Origin: Caenorhabditis elegans
Lineage: Eukaryota; Nematoda; Chromadorea; Rhabditida; Rhabditidae
DNA: 64,000 bases
Assembly: GCF_000002985.6 (NCBI RefSeq)
Contig: NC_003279.8
Coordinates: forward strand, 13,950,001-14,014,000
Reading direction: 5' to 3'
The notes under the pieces were generated by a model. It made no database searches, was not told where the DNA came from, and saw only the letters and a list, made by a program, of their open reading frames with translations. Shown in pieces: positions 10,563 to 21,426 of the stretch. The stretch's first letter is position 1; each line of letters begins with the position of its first letter. The position numbers and the translations under genes were made by a program.

Positions 10563-11010
10563 GCCATTGTTATTATCATATGTTCTCTAACCATGAATCT
10601 GTGTGAATGTGATCTTGTATCGTTGATAGTTACAAATATTAAAATAGTGATTATGGGGAGTTTCAAAAGATATGCGGCTGGTGGTGTGAAAGGGAAAAGG
10701 TATGCACGGCGAGGCAAACCTAATGTGTCCGAAGAAGTTTCCACAGTAGTCTCATTTGGCTGTCTGAATATTTAACGCGAATAAGATTTGTACACTGCAC
10801 CGCGGCCATTTTATTTGACTACAATTTGTCCAGTCAGCTCTGGCTTTTTCATTATTTAATGAATACATTTCCTGAAACTACAAAAGTAAATGTGCGTCAG
10901 GTATGATGCATTGTACGCAAACACTAAACACTGCGACAATTGAAAAAAAAAGAATTTTTTTTCCATCGCGAATTTCGAATTAAAAAAAATTTCTCCATTT
11001 TTTCCTTAAA
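10563..11010. other. intergenic, no supported gene
   Basis: Contains CACGGCGAGGCAAACCTAA (10708-10726), which resembles CACGGGGAGGCAAAGCTAA near 32,797, a short dispersed repeat. Otherwise nothing recognisable; immediately upstream of the BRCT gene. Confidence 0.35.
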
Positions 11011-13002
11011 ATGTCGATCGCGTATGGTTTCGACCCGAATATTTCGCCAATTTATGATGATGACGATGACGAGCACCGCCATTCCACCCATTTCAGCTCG
11101 GCGGACACTCCGAAAAAGGTTTTTTCGATTTTTTCTTTCATTTTCTGAATATAAATTAAGAAATTCTGATAAATTGTTAACTTTTTTGCAGACCGGACGC
11201 CCGAGCAATCGAACAATGGGCACTTCAATTCAAATCAGCGGGGATTTCAGTAATCTCAGCAGTTTTCGCCCGGAAAACTCGGCGATTTCGGAAATTGTTC
11301 TGGATTCCGGCGATGAAGAGGAGGTTACAGATTCTCGGGAAGATGTTGTAGACCATGATGATGATGAAGAAGTACCTGAATCCGTTGAATATCTGGCTGA
11401 AACCGTCATTGTGCTCTCCGACGGGTGTTGCCTGCCTATTCGACATCATTTGTCGGAAAAATTAATTGTTAGTAGGGGAATTTCAAATTTTTTATCAAAA
11501 TTTTGTTGGAAAAAATCTGAAAATTGCTGAAAACGCCTGAAAATACGCGAAAGTTCATTTTTAACCGAAAATTCGAATTTTTAGGTTTATCTTCACAAAT
11601 CAGTTTTCCCCTTAAAAAACGAGAATTTTTCAGGAAATGGGTGCAGAAGTTCAAAAATCAATCGATAACCGGACCACCCATATCGTCGTAGACCGCTATG
11701 CCGAAGAAAAGCTTGTCGGAGAGGCAATGTCCAGAAAACCGGAGCCTCCGATGTTGGTAGACGTGAAATGGATTCAGGAATGTCTGGATAATCGACAAAA
11801 ATGCAAAGAAAACGTCGATTTGTTTTCAATTTTCATCGATTTGTTTTCAAATAAATTCCCCAATTTTCAGACAAACGTGACGCCGGCTCTCAAGCTTCCG
11901 GGAACCTACTCCATTAGGCGATGAGGAGGAAACTTTTTGGGAGGATATGGAAAATGATGCTCCAACTGACCCTGCAAAGCTTTTGGAGCAAATTCGGAAG
12001 CTCTCGGAGAGGCTTGATGCTTTAATGGATTGTAAGCCCCGTAAAATAAGGATTTTCAGTCAATTTATATAATATTTTCAGACGTTCCTGTCATCAGATT
12101 CGAATATCATTCTCCGGATTGCCCTAGTACGATTTTTTGCCGAAAATTTCTGGAACAATTCCTAAAAAGTCGATAATTAGCGCAACAAATAGCTCTTTTT
12201 TGCTTAAAAATTGGCCAAAATCGTAGAAATTTGATAGAAAATCACTAAAAAATAATTCGATTAGGCTAGAAATATTGTAGTTTGTAGTCTAAACCTCAAC
12301 CACAACGTTTTCGATCAATTTTTGGGTTTTTTTTTCGCAAAAATGTGTCAAATGTACTATTTAAATCGCCGAAATTGTGAAAAATTATTGCAAATTCTAT
12401 TTTTGACTAAAAAATGATTTGGTTGAGGCTTGCACTACAAACTACACCTTTTTTAGCCTCACCGAACATTTTGGTGAGGCTATAAATATTGTTCATCAGA
12501 TTTCTCAATAAAAATACGATTTTGCATTAAAAAATTGAATAAAAACACAAAAGTTTGGTGGTTTTCTTGATTTTTTCCGAACAATCAATAATTTCTGCAA
12601 AATATTGCCAAAAGCGAAATTTAAGACATTTTCCCAAAAAATAATCATTATTTTTTCCAATTTCTCTCAGAACATACTTAAAAATTAAAAATTTAACTAT
12701 TCTAACCAATTTTTCTGAAACCTTTGAAAAGTTTCATGTTTTCCGTCAAAAAAAGAGCCGAAAAACATCAATTTTTGTCAAAAAAAGTGCTCTAAAATAT
12801 CGATTTTTACTGAAACCCATCAAACATTAGAAATTCAGCTGTTTTATCGAATGTTTTGGAAAACACTTCCCATTTTTCCTCCAAAAACCCTCAAAAATCA
12901 CGAATTTAGCTTCCAGATCGGTGGTCAGCTGACGAATATCAACAATTCTCGGATCGCTTCGCTCCCCGAGAATTCGTTTTCCCTGATCAAGTTACGCTCT
13001 AA
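11011..13002 (+). CDS. BRCT-domain protein, apparent frameshift in exon 4
   Basis: Exons 11011-11118, 11192-11467, 11634-11813, 11871-12031, 12082-12124 and 12917-13002. The N-terminus is acidic and Ser-rich. A BRCT domain spans exons 2-3: VIVLSDGCCLPIRHHLSEKL, then MGAEVQKSIDNRTTHIVV and the diagnostic VKWIQECLDN tryptophan. BRCT domains bind phosphopeptides in DNA-damage and checkpoint proteins; which protein this is I cannot say. Exon 4 as read ends TYSIRR-stop, but one base away the frame gives PTPLGDEEETFWEDMEND and runs in phase through two more exons to DRFAPREFVFPDQVTL-stop. Either a one-base indel near 11,903 or genuine truncation. The 57-base intron 3 is a multiple of three and open. 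Confidence 0.62.
12268..12475. repeat. diverged inverted repeat in last BRCT intron
   Basis: TTGTAGTTTGTAG ... CCTCAACCAC faces TTGGTTGAGGC ... CACTACAAACTACA across about 130 bases. Same family as the small palindrome at 9751. Confidence 0.45.
12490..12945 (+). repeat. segmental duplication, left copy (BRCT last intron and exon start)
   Basis: This intronic sequence and the first 29 bases of the BRCT terminal exon recur at about 16,480-17,631: the shared end is AGATCGGTGGTCAGCTGACG then AATATCAACAA. The right copy then continues directly with RCC1-type coding sequence, whereas here the BRCT exon continues to its stop codon. Confidence 0.75.
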
Positions 13003-15640
13003 TAAGACAACACGAATTATATAGTATTATGGGTTTATTGGTTTGGGTTTTGTGTGGTATAGGGTAGAACCAGCAAAGCCGGGGGCTATAACTGTCAGTC
13101 ACGGCTATAAGCTTGAGGCGTTTAATAGTTACAGATTCTTCACCCCGATACCAGCTATTCAGCTATAGCGAAAACCTTGTGAGAAGAAACTGCCGACAGA
13201 TAAACCGTATTGTGTGTGAAATGACTCTCAGTTATAACAGGAGAAACTCTGCTAGTATCCGCACATGGAAACGAGAAGTAGATAACCTCAAACTACATCT
13301 ACTCTGGGCTTGAGTGAACTGGGAAAAAGTGACAAAAAGGCGAAGCATTTGGCTCAGTTATCTGTAGTTTCAAATGACAGCCGTGAGCTAATATAAGATA
13401 AAGTTAAGATGAACGTATAAATGCGGCAAGGAACTGATCGCCTTACTCCGTAGTTACTGAAGCGTATAGGAATTCTGAAACTGTGATTCGTCTATGTCTT
13501 CCTGGAAGTGTGCTAACCGCCAAATTGCGACGTCGAAGGGGCTCATTCGGCTAAGTCAGCTATGAACTTCCTGTGACTGCTAATTAGTCTAGATTGACTC
13601 CAACATGCCCACGCGCACCACCTACATAGCCCTGCGTCGTTCGTCCTAGTGGAGACAGGGAAAAAATGCAAAACGAAAATCAGGACCCTCGCGTGAGAAA
13701 GGGGATGAGTCGAATCAAAAGATGCGTATACAAGGCCAGAAAAATGTGTGATAATCACAAAATGTTTCTCAATTATACGATAAATCAGACGAAAACTAAC
13801 CGTCTTTACACCGAACTTGGCAGTATCACGTCACCCGCGAATTTCCAACTTAGGCTTGAGCGACTGTTACGTAGTCTTGTGTAACTCCTACGTAAACCTG
13901 CGTAACTCTTGTGTAGCCTGCTTCGTCGAATATAGCGGGACCGGAAATAGTAGAAATTCATGAAAATTGCGCGGACACAAAGGAGCTAGCATTTACGGGG
14001 AATTCGCATCTCCACGCTCACAAAAAGCGCGGTATGGCTGAAGAAAATCACCGCATTATGAGATTAAAAACTGAAATATCCGACGGTTAGACGTCTTCAC
14101 ACGGAACTCGATAAGATGAATATTCCAGAACCCCTGTCTATCCGAACATGATCATGTGCCTGCCGAGCGGCTAAATCAAATCGAACTTCCAGTAGGGCCT
14201 TGCGCCACTCCTACTTTGACTTGCGCTACCCCTACATAGACTTGAGCAATTCTTGCGTAGACTTGAGTAACCTAACGTAGACTTGCCATGCAGGATGAAA
14301 CGCTCGTAGTAGTGGTAAAAATAAGGAAGAAAAGAAATAAGGGGAAAGGAATATATGTCACCTGAGAACGAAAAAGCATCTAGTCAAGGCTACGTCTAAG
14401 TTACGCGTACCGGAACACTCCAGCAAGGAAGATTAGACACGACCATCCGGCGTCCCTTAATAACATTCATGGGGCTCTCGATATGTAGACTCCATCCATA
14501 TTTTCCAGTTACCGCGCTGGAAATTTCTATAACCGTCTGAAAGTTTCCCTTAAAAGCAGTCCTCCGAACACACTCACAACTCACGGAGTCGGCTATTGTA
14601 CTCATAGATACCCTGACCTGATTCCATCGGTCCATTTAAGCGTAATAAACACGCACGGTAATATTTCTCACTCGACGAAAATAATATAACTTGATAGATA
14701 GCCTTATCGTGGCCTGCACTCGTAAATTCGCGATAAAGAATTGCTCTTTCTGCGTTGTGAACTACGGTTACATGGTAACCACAAAGAGAAAACATCCGTA
14801 AAACTCGGGCAGCCCGATATGACATCTCGATAAATGTTATCGGAATATTCACTAGACTCATGGAGTCGACTTCACATAAAAACAAATACCTTTCACTCGA
14901 CAGATATCTTGGGACCCGGTCCATCCTTACATAATAATAATAATAATAATTTTTTTTTTTTTTGAATTTTCTAACTCGACAAATACCAAAGTAGCTAACA
15001 AGAGATGAAGAGATAAATAGATAAAGAGATAGAGAGAGATAGCGTGCGCGAGTGCACGAAACGGAAAGAAGTTAGAGAGAAAGCGATAAACGAAAAAATT
15101 ATATAACCAAAGCGCAAGGATAAAATCACAATGCAGGAAAGAGCGCGAGAGAGAGAAAAGAGACAAATGTGAACATATTCAATCTCCGGGCCGAGAGAAA
15201 AACCACTGAAATGGGCAGAAAAACTTGGCGAAATATCCAAACGGCAGGGGAAATTAGCCCTTGAGCATCAGAAAGTAAGCTTCCTAAGCGTTACAAGCAA
15301 AAAAACTGAGAATTGTAATGATTCCTTTCGCAAATCCTGACTTATGCGCAGGTTTTCTTTGAAAAACGTAGGAATAACCACATTTTTATCATTACTAACG
15401 AGAAAAACGCTTGAAAACGCAACGGAATCGAGGAAAATCGATAAAAAACCTAAATACTACTAAGAATTCCATAAAAATACAATAAAACCAAAGAAAAATC
15501 CAAAAAAAATCGATGCAAATCGATAAAATCACGTCCTTTTTCGTTACCAACACGTAGAATGACGAAATCTCGCCGCTGCGCGCGAGGAAAGATGTCGTCG
15601 CGTCGAGACCTGCCTCTCACTAAAGGCGATGCGCCTTTAA
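13003..15640. other. 2.6-kb segment of unusual composition with no gene
   Basis: Unlike flanking introns, bases 13,003-14,930 have few A/T runs and near-balanced composition with stop codons in all frames. Degenerate short repeats built on ACTTGCGTAGACTTGAGTAA occur at 13,876-13,921 and 14,196-14,290. From 14,930 on there is an (AAT)n and T-tract followed by a purine-rich stretch (GAGATAGAGAGAGATAGCG). Near 15,600 lies CGTCGAGACC...GCGCCTTTAA, a common dispersed repeat. I can assign no function. It could be a decayed mobile element or intergenic DNA of foreign composition. Confidence 0.4.
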
Positions 15641-15653
15641 GCTGTCGCTAGTA

Positions 15654-15871
15654 ATGTCGCTTCACTTTCTCGGGAAAACATACAAATATCAGGATTAATA
15701 TATATCCGCAAAGAAAATCAATATTCCCGGCGATGAGATTCTCGAGATTTCGTCCGGTAGAGCGCATTCTCTGATTCGAACCGATTTGGGCGTTTTTGCG
15801 ATTGGCGATAATAATTTTGGGCAATGTGGACGGTAATCCTGAGATTTCGGAATTTGTTGTGGGCTCGGAAG
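15654..15871 (+). pseudogene. RCC1-repeat exon, degenerate left copy
   Basis: Reads SLHFLGKTYKYQD, a TAA stop, then ISAKKINIPGDEILEISSGR and GVFAIGDNNFGQCGR followed by an extra base (GGTAATCC where the right copy has GGAATCC). The right copy at 17,632-17,816 has TAT in place of the TAA and keeps frame, so this copy is dead. The leading ATG at 15,654 may be the ancestral start or exon 5' part of the RCC1-like gene that the right copy has lost. Confidence 0.75.
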
Positions 15872-16164
15872 GTACAACAATCAGAATTTTTAGCTAAAAC
15901 TGAGCCTATAGGCTTTCATATCAGCTTTTAGACTCCCAAACAGCTAAAAATCGAGCTCAGCATCGTTTATCCCCCAACTTTGAAATTCACTGCATTTTGC
16001 CGTAAGATCCGGTGTACGGTAGAATTTGAAAGAAACTTGAAATTTCGATTCAAAAATTGCAAAATTGTTTCAATTAAGCTCTTTTGCACCTGAAAGTTTA
16101 AAATGTACAAAAGAAAAATGCTAGAATATTCAAGAAAATCGAATTTTCCATCTAAAAATCGCCG

Positions 16165-16280
16165 CGCCGAGAAGCTTTTGCTCTGTGAGCTCCAAATAGG
16201 AAGCCAAAAACTTTCGATTTGAAGCCCAAAGAGCAGCTTTTCGGCTCTGCTGGGGCGCTGAGTTGCGTTCGGTGGCAGAA
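16165..16280 (+). repeat. segmental duplication marker block, left copy
   Basis: GCCGAGAAGCTTTTGCTCTG through GCTCTGCTGGGGCGCTGAG is repeated at 18,367-18,480 with a handful of differences, each copy lying a similar distance after its RCC1 exon. With 12,490-12,945 this defines the duplicated unit. The block itself is a fold-back: AGAAGCTTTTGCTCT faces AGAGCAGCTTTTCGG. Confidence 0.8.
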
Positions 16281-16543
16281 ACTGGAAAATTCTGAAATTT
16301 TCTAAACTAAATTTCGAATTTCCTAAACTCTGAAAAACGCTGGATTTTTCTGAAAAAGGGCTTTAAATTTGTCAAAATGAGCGGAAGAATCTGAAAAATC
16401 GATTAAAAAACTCAAAAAACTGGAAAAAAAAAATCAGTTTTCTTGCGTTGTAAATGAGCTTTCCCAAAAAAATTGGAAAAAATGCGATTTTTCATTGAAA
16501 AATTGAATAAAAATACAAAAATTAGGGGGTTTCTCATTATTTT

Positions 16544-17475
16544 TTCCGAAAAAATCGATAAAACGTTGCCAAAAAACCTCAAAAAGCAGATTTTTAGCAG
16601 TTTTTCACTGAAAATCGTCAAAAATCCCGACTTTTTCGAGAAAAAACAACGAAAAATCGATAATTTCTTCCCAAAATCCCCATTTTTTTTCTAATTTCTC
16701 ACTGAAAATTCTCAAAAATTAAAAAATCTACCTATTTTAATTAATTTTTCTGAAAAATTTGAGAAATTTCATGTTTTTCGCCAAAAAAAGAGCAATTTTA
16801 TGAAAAAGTGCTCTAAAGAATCGATTTTTCCCCGAAAAGTCAGAAATTCAGCTGTTTTTATTGATTTTTTCTGTAAAAAATTAAAAAAAAAAACTAAATT
16901 TGCCCCATTTTCCCACTAAAAACCCTCAAAAATCACGAATTTAGTTATTTTAAACAATTTTTCCAAAAAAAAAAAACCAAAAAAAAATTGCCAAAAAACC
17001 TCAAAAAGCAACATTTCGGCAATTTTTCACTAAAAATCGATTTTTTTCTCTAATTTCTCACTGAAAATTCTTAAAAATTAGGAATTTGGCTATTTTCATC
17101 AACTTTTTCTGAAAAATTTCATGTTTTTCGCCAAAAAAGTGAATTTTTGCGAAAAAGTGCTCTAAAATATCGATTTTTTGCTGAAAACCGCTAAAAAATC
17201 AAAAATTTAGCTGTTTTATCGATTTTTTTTCCGAAAAATCGATAAAATGTTGCCAAAAAACCTCAAAAAGCAGATTTTTAGCAGTTTTTCACTGAAAATC
17301 CTCAAAAATCCCGACTTTTCCGAGAAAAAACAACGAAAAATCGATAATTTCTTCCCAAAATCCCTATTTTTTTCTAATTTCTCACTGAAAATTCTCAAAA
17401 ATTAAAAATCTACCTATTTTAAACAATTTTTCTGAAAAATTTGAGAAATTTCATGTTTTTCGCCAAAAAAAAGCC
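16544..17475 (+). repeat. intron built from two direct ~250-bp repeats
   Basis: 16,544-16,800 and 17,228-17,475 match almost base for base: CCGAAAAAATCGATAAAACG then CAAAAAGCAGATTTTTAGC through TTCATGTTTTTCGCC. The intervening part is a third, more diverged unit. This AT-rich intron has grown by local tandem duplication. Confidence 0.75.
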
Positions 17476-18059
17476 ATTTTGCTCTAAAAAATCGATTTTT
17501 CGGCGAAAAATCAAAAAAAAACAGCTGTTTTTATTGATTTTTTTCCCTAATAATTGTAAAAAATACCAAAAAACCCTCAAAAATCACAAATTTAGCTTCC
17601 AGATCGGTGGTCAGCTGACGAATATCAACAAATATCAGGATTATTATATATCCGCAAAGAAAATCAATATTCCCGGCGACGAAATTCTCGAGATTTCGTC
17701 CGGTAGAGCGCACTCGCTGATTCGAACCAATTTGGGCGTTTTTGCGATTGGTGATAATAATTTTGGGCAATGTGGACGGAATCCTGAGATTTCGGAATTT
17801 GTTGTGGGCTCTGAAGGTACAATATTTGGGATTTTTAGCTAAAACTAAGGCTTTTAGGCTTTTAGAGCAGCTTTTAGACCCCAAAAAAAGCTGAAAATCG
17901 AGCTCAGCCTAGTTTTTTACCCCAATTTTGAATTTCTGTGCATTTTGTCGTAAGGTCTGGTGCGTTGACGGAAAATTGCGTACCTCCAGACCTACAGTAG
18001 TGAAAAATCTCAGAAAATGTGGTTTTTGTCGTAAAATCGAGCACGATTTCGAATTCCCA

Positions 18060-18260
18060 CGAATTTTTCAAGTTGGCAAATTGCCGGAATTTAAAATTTC
18101 CGGCAAATTGGCATATTGCCGGAATTGAAAATTTCCGGCAAATTGGCATATTGCCGGAATTGAAATTTTTCGGTAAATGGGCAAATTGCCGGAATTGAAA
18201 TTTTCCGGCAAATCGGCAAATTGGCAAATTGACGGAATTTAAAATTTCCGGCAAATCGAC
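18060..18260. repeat. CGGCAAATTGCCG-type palindromic repeat
   Basis: Five or six tandem copies of roughly AAATTTCCGGCAAATTGGCA then TATTGCCGGAATTG. The family reappears at 32.2, 42.3, 58.9, 61.6 kb and, massively amplified in a related form, at 48.3-49.9 kb. Confidence 0.8.
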
Positions 18261-18490
18261 AAATTTTCGATTTTTTCTAATTTTCCCCTGATTCGAACCT
18301 GAAATTTTAAAAATTTTCAGAAAAAAATTCAAATTTTCACCTTAAAATTGCATAAAACCGCCCCAGCAGCGCCGAGAAGCTTTTGCTCTGTGAGCTTCGA
18401 ATAGGAAGCTATAAACTTCCGATTTGAAGCCCAAAGAGCAGCTTTTCGGCTCTGCTGGGGCGCTGAGTTGCGTTCGGAGCTCCAAACTCG

Positions 18491-18570
18491 GATTTTCATA
18501 GATTTTCATAGATTTTCATAGATTTTCATAGATTTTCATAGATTTTCATAGATTTTCATAGATTTTCATA
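18491..18570 (+). repeat. 10-bp tandem array (GATTTTCATA)8
   Basis: Eight perfect copies directly before the acceptor of the second RCC1-like exon. The perfection implies recent expansion or contraction, and the array should be polymorphic between strains. Confidence 0.95.
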
Positions 18571-19464
18571 GATTTTCCTCCCAAAAATTGAATTTCCAGA
18601 GTCTCCACTACTTCTCCTGTCATTTCCAACCTCGGAGCCAATAATCTCAATCCACTGCTCAATGGACACATCATTTGTCGTAGATTCCAGTGGCGCCGTA
18701 TTCAGTTTCGGCCTAAACGAGGACGGCCAGTGTGGAAATGAGGCCTACGGGATACAATGGGAACCGGCAAAAGTTCGAGGAGACGTGGAAGGCTCGAAAA
18801 TCCAAAAAGTGTCAGGATCCACGGATACCCTACTTGCCTGTAGTGAAAACGGCGAAATTTTCATTTGGGGACAAACGGAGTACGGTCAAGCGGCTGGAGC
18901 AACTGATGAGATTCAATTGAATACGTCACGCCACGTGGCAAACTCGCTGGGACCTATAATTTGTGTTGATAGTACACAGTCATCTGTTGTGGCACGAAAT
19001 TCCCGTGGAAATGTCTTTGTTTGGGGTGTTGGAGTACTTGGAATGGGTCCTGAAGCGGAATCTCTCAAAACGCCCACGCAAATGGATCAACCGCTTTTTG
19101 ATAGGAAAATGGTGATTTATGAGAATTTTTGTCTTGAATTGCAAGTTTTTAACTCAAAAAATTTTCGAAAAAGACCATTTTCAATTGGAATTTAGAGTTT
19201 CCACAGATTTTCCCTATGAATTTCGAGTTCAGCAATCTTTTTTACACATATCCAGACGGTTTAAATCCGTTGCATTGCCTGAAAGTTGCGTACTTTTGGA
19301 GCTACAGTAACCCAGAAATCTCAAAATTGATGCTAAGTTTCCAGAAAAAAAAAACTGAAAAGTAGCAAAAAATGCCCAGAAATTGATAATTTTCACAATT
19401 TCAGGTCACATCCGTCTCTGCCGGCAACAGCTGTATGTCTGCAATCAATGAAGACGGCCGACTA

Positions 19465-21283
19465 CTCAGATAAATCGAACCACGCAGGCACCGCTCCAAA
19501 CCACGCAGGTGACTGCCCACCACGCAGGCAACGCGTCAAGACCACGCAGGCAACCAAAAGCACGCAGGTGACGCCTAGGAACCACGCAGGCGACTTGACG
19601 GTGGGCAGCTATTGGCAGTGGCTGCAAAACCACGCAGGTGACGCCTACATACCATGCAGGCAGGCAACGTTCAGCCACGCGCTGGATTCCTAGGCCAATG
19701 GCTGCGTACTCCTCTTGGACAACTTTTTCTTCTATTTTTTTTTTCTAATTTAATGGAATTTTCCGTTTTTTTTCTTGCAAAAAGCACTTTTTTTATTAAT
19801 TTTCAATGTCTTCATGAAACTCAATAATTGTTTTCAGGTAAATATGTCAACCCCGGCCCGAAAAACCCCAAAAGGAGGCCGAAAGCGGCGTGGCAATGGA
19901 CTGGAGGAGGAGGAGACACCAAAACGCCCTCCCTTCAACAATTTTCTTGTGGCAAGTGTGAAGAAGGAGAAACTGGAAACTGAAACGTATAGTTTCACAA
20001 AATCCCAGCTCCAATAGCTGCTCGAAAAAGCGGTAGTTTTGCTAATTATCGCGTTTTGTCACTAATTTACTGTATTTCAGAACGCGAAATCGGCCAGCCA
20101 CCAAGAAAATCAAGATCCAGAAGAAGAGAAAGATGAAGACGATGAATACGAGGAAGCCGGTGAAACAAGCAACACCTACCAATCGGGAATTTCGGATGAC
20201 GACGATGAAGGCCGGGCAAACCATCACGTCAATGGCACTTGCCCTATCCGAATGGGAAAGGAATTGGTGCGAACTGCGCCGCATTCGATTGGTCGCTTCA
20301 ACGTAAGATAAACTTTATTTTTAAAAAATATATAGCAACAAAATTTCAGAAAAAACTTTCGGAATCGTCCGTTCGAACTATAGACTGGGATTTCAAAGAG
20401 CTTAGGAAAATCGCGGAAAATTCCAAGTCAAAGGTGAACAGAAGTTTGGAAGCTGCACAAATTCTCCAAATCCAGATGTAGTTAAAATAGTTCACTTTTC
20501 AGACAATTCCTCCATAGCTCCTCCACACCTTCAGTGTCCACCCAAATTCGGTGAATCATCAGATTCTTCAAGGAAGACTTCTCAATTGGCCTATCAGTAA
20601 GCTATTCTTGTCCAATTTTTTTCAAAACAAAAATTTTCAGGCGTTCTTTACAATATTCTACATGTTGTAGCCGGATTCGAATGACAGTTCCCGAGTGCGG
20701 ATTTTGGCGATGTTTTCTCCCGGCAGGTGGATCAAAAATGGTAAACACCCTTCTATCAATTTGTATTTCCAAAAATCAATAATATTGCAGCTTGAACGCA
20801 CGGAAAAAGATGAGCCAGGAAAAGGACACACCATCACACTGATCACTGGGACGAAAACAACTGCCTCATGGACTTAATTTTGTTTCCCACCCTTTTTTGT
20901 TGTTATTTTTGAGATTTTCGTTGTTAGAATATTGTAATTATTCATCAATTCGTTTTTTGTTTGATTTTATTAGGAATTTCATCACAAGTAGTCAGTTTTC
21001 TGTACATTTCGTGACTTTTTTGGTGTTTTTTTGTTTTTTAGTTAATAAATAGTTAATAATATATTTTTGAAAAACAATCGTAATTTGCGTTTTAGATGGT
21101 TAAACGGCAGTAAGGGGAAAGAGCGGGCTGCGAACTGCCATTGCTGCAAGACCACGCAGGCGTCGCCTCCAAACCACGCAGGCAACGCGTTGAAACCACG
21201 CAGGGACTGGCATTCTTGAGCGTGGTTTGTACGCGTTGCCTGCGTGGTTTGGAGCGGTGCCTGCGTGGTTCGATTTATCTGAG
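19465..21283. mobile_element. 1.82-kb TA-flanked non-autonomous DNA transposon with cargo
   Basis: Terminal inverted repeats start CTCAGATAAATCGAACCACG and match for about 45 bases; inside each end the word ACCACGCAGG recurs at irregular spacing. Both sides are flanked by TA (19463-19464, 21284-21285), the target site of Tc1/mariner-type elements. Removing the element plus one TA restores an uninterrupted RCC1 exon. There is no transposase-like frame, so mobility would need a helper in trans. Confidence 0.9.
19844..20481 (+). CDS. cargo gene inside the TA-element: basic/acidic nuclear-type protein, premature stop
   Basis: An ATG after TTTCAGGTAAAT opens exon 19844-20032 (MSTPARKTPKGGRKRRGNGL, then KSQLQ and a TAG at 20015-20017, then LLEKA). 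Exons 20081-20302 and 20350-20481 follow in the same phase, giving an acidic run (EEEKDEDDEYEEAG) and KLSESSVRTIDWDFKELRKI, ending at TAG. Restoring CAG for the TAG would keep one frame of about 176 residues, so a nonsense mutation is likely. Further exon-like pieces with good splice sites follow at 20.5-20.9 kb (one ends GTKTTASWT) but cannot be joined with confidence. Family unknown. The introns imply capture of a genomic gene, not a retrocopy. Confidence 0.5.
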
Positions 21284-21426
21284 TATTCATTTGGGGAAAA
21301 AATCGATATTCAAGCTTAGGCCTCGGACATCAAAAACGTCAATTATTCCCTTATCAATTATTTTTGCCGGGAGATGTACGAACTGCCGCACTTGGACCCG
21401 ATCATTCTTTGTTTTTAGTTAATTAA

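Larger units (their letters stand above)
17603..21426 (+). pseudogene. RCC1-repeat protein gene split by a transposon in its last exon
   Basis: Exons 17603-17816, 18600-19111 and 19405-19464 plus 21286-21426 join in frame if the 19465-21283 element and one TA are ignored. RCC1 blades are clear: ILEISSGRAHSLIRTNLG with FAIGDNNFGQCGR; FVVDSSGAVFSFGLNEDGQC; LACSENGEIFIWGQTEYGQ; VFVWGVGVLGMG; and across the insertion MSAINEDGRL then FIWGKNRYSSLGLG ending GPDHSLFLVN. RCC1-type propellers serve as exchange factors or scaffolds; the layout is closest to single-propeller proteins such as RCC1L, but that is only a guess. With the element in place translation ends three codons in, removing the last blade. 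The 5' end is also uncertain: the first exon is joined to BRCT-derived intron sequence and has no ATG. Confidence 0.78.

Noticed and set aside
14396-14924. Overlapping minus-strand frames of 116 and 79 codons in the odd-composition segment
   Set aside because: They are in different frames with no splice signals or motifs, and no homology can be argued from the sequence.
12946-15685. 2.74-kb insertion with a 4-bp ACAA target duplication in an RCC1 exon
   Set aside because: The left flank reads on as the BRCT gene's last exon to a stop, and the right flank has its own RCC1 exon start, so a deletion in the other copy at ACAA microhomology explains the junction better. The origin of the middle remains open.
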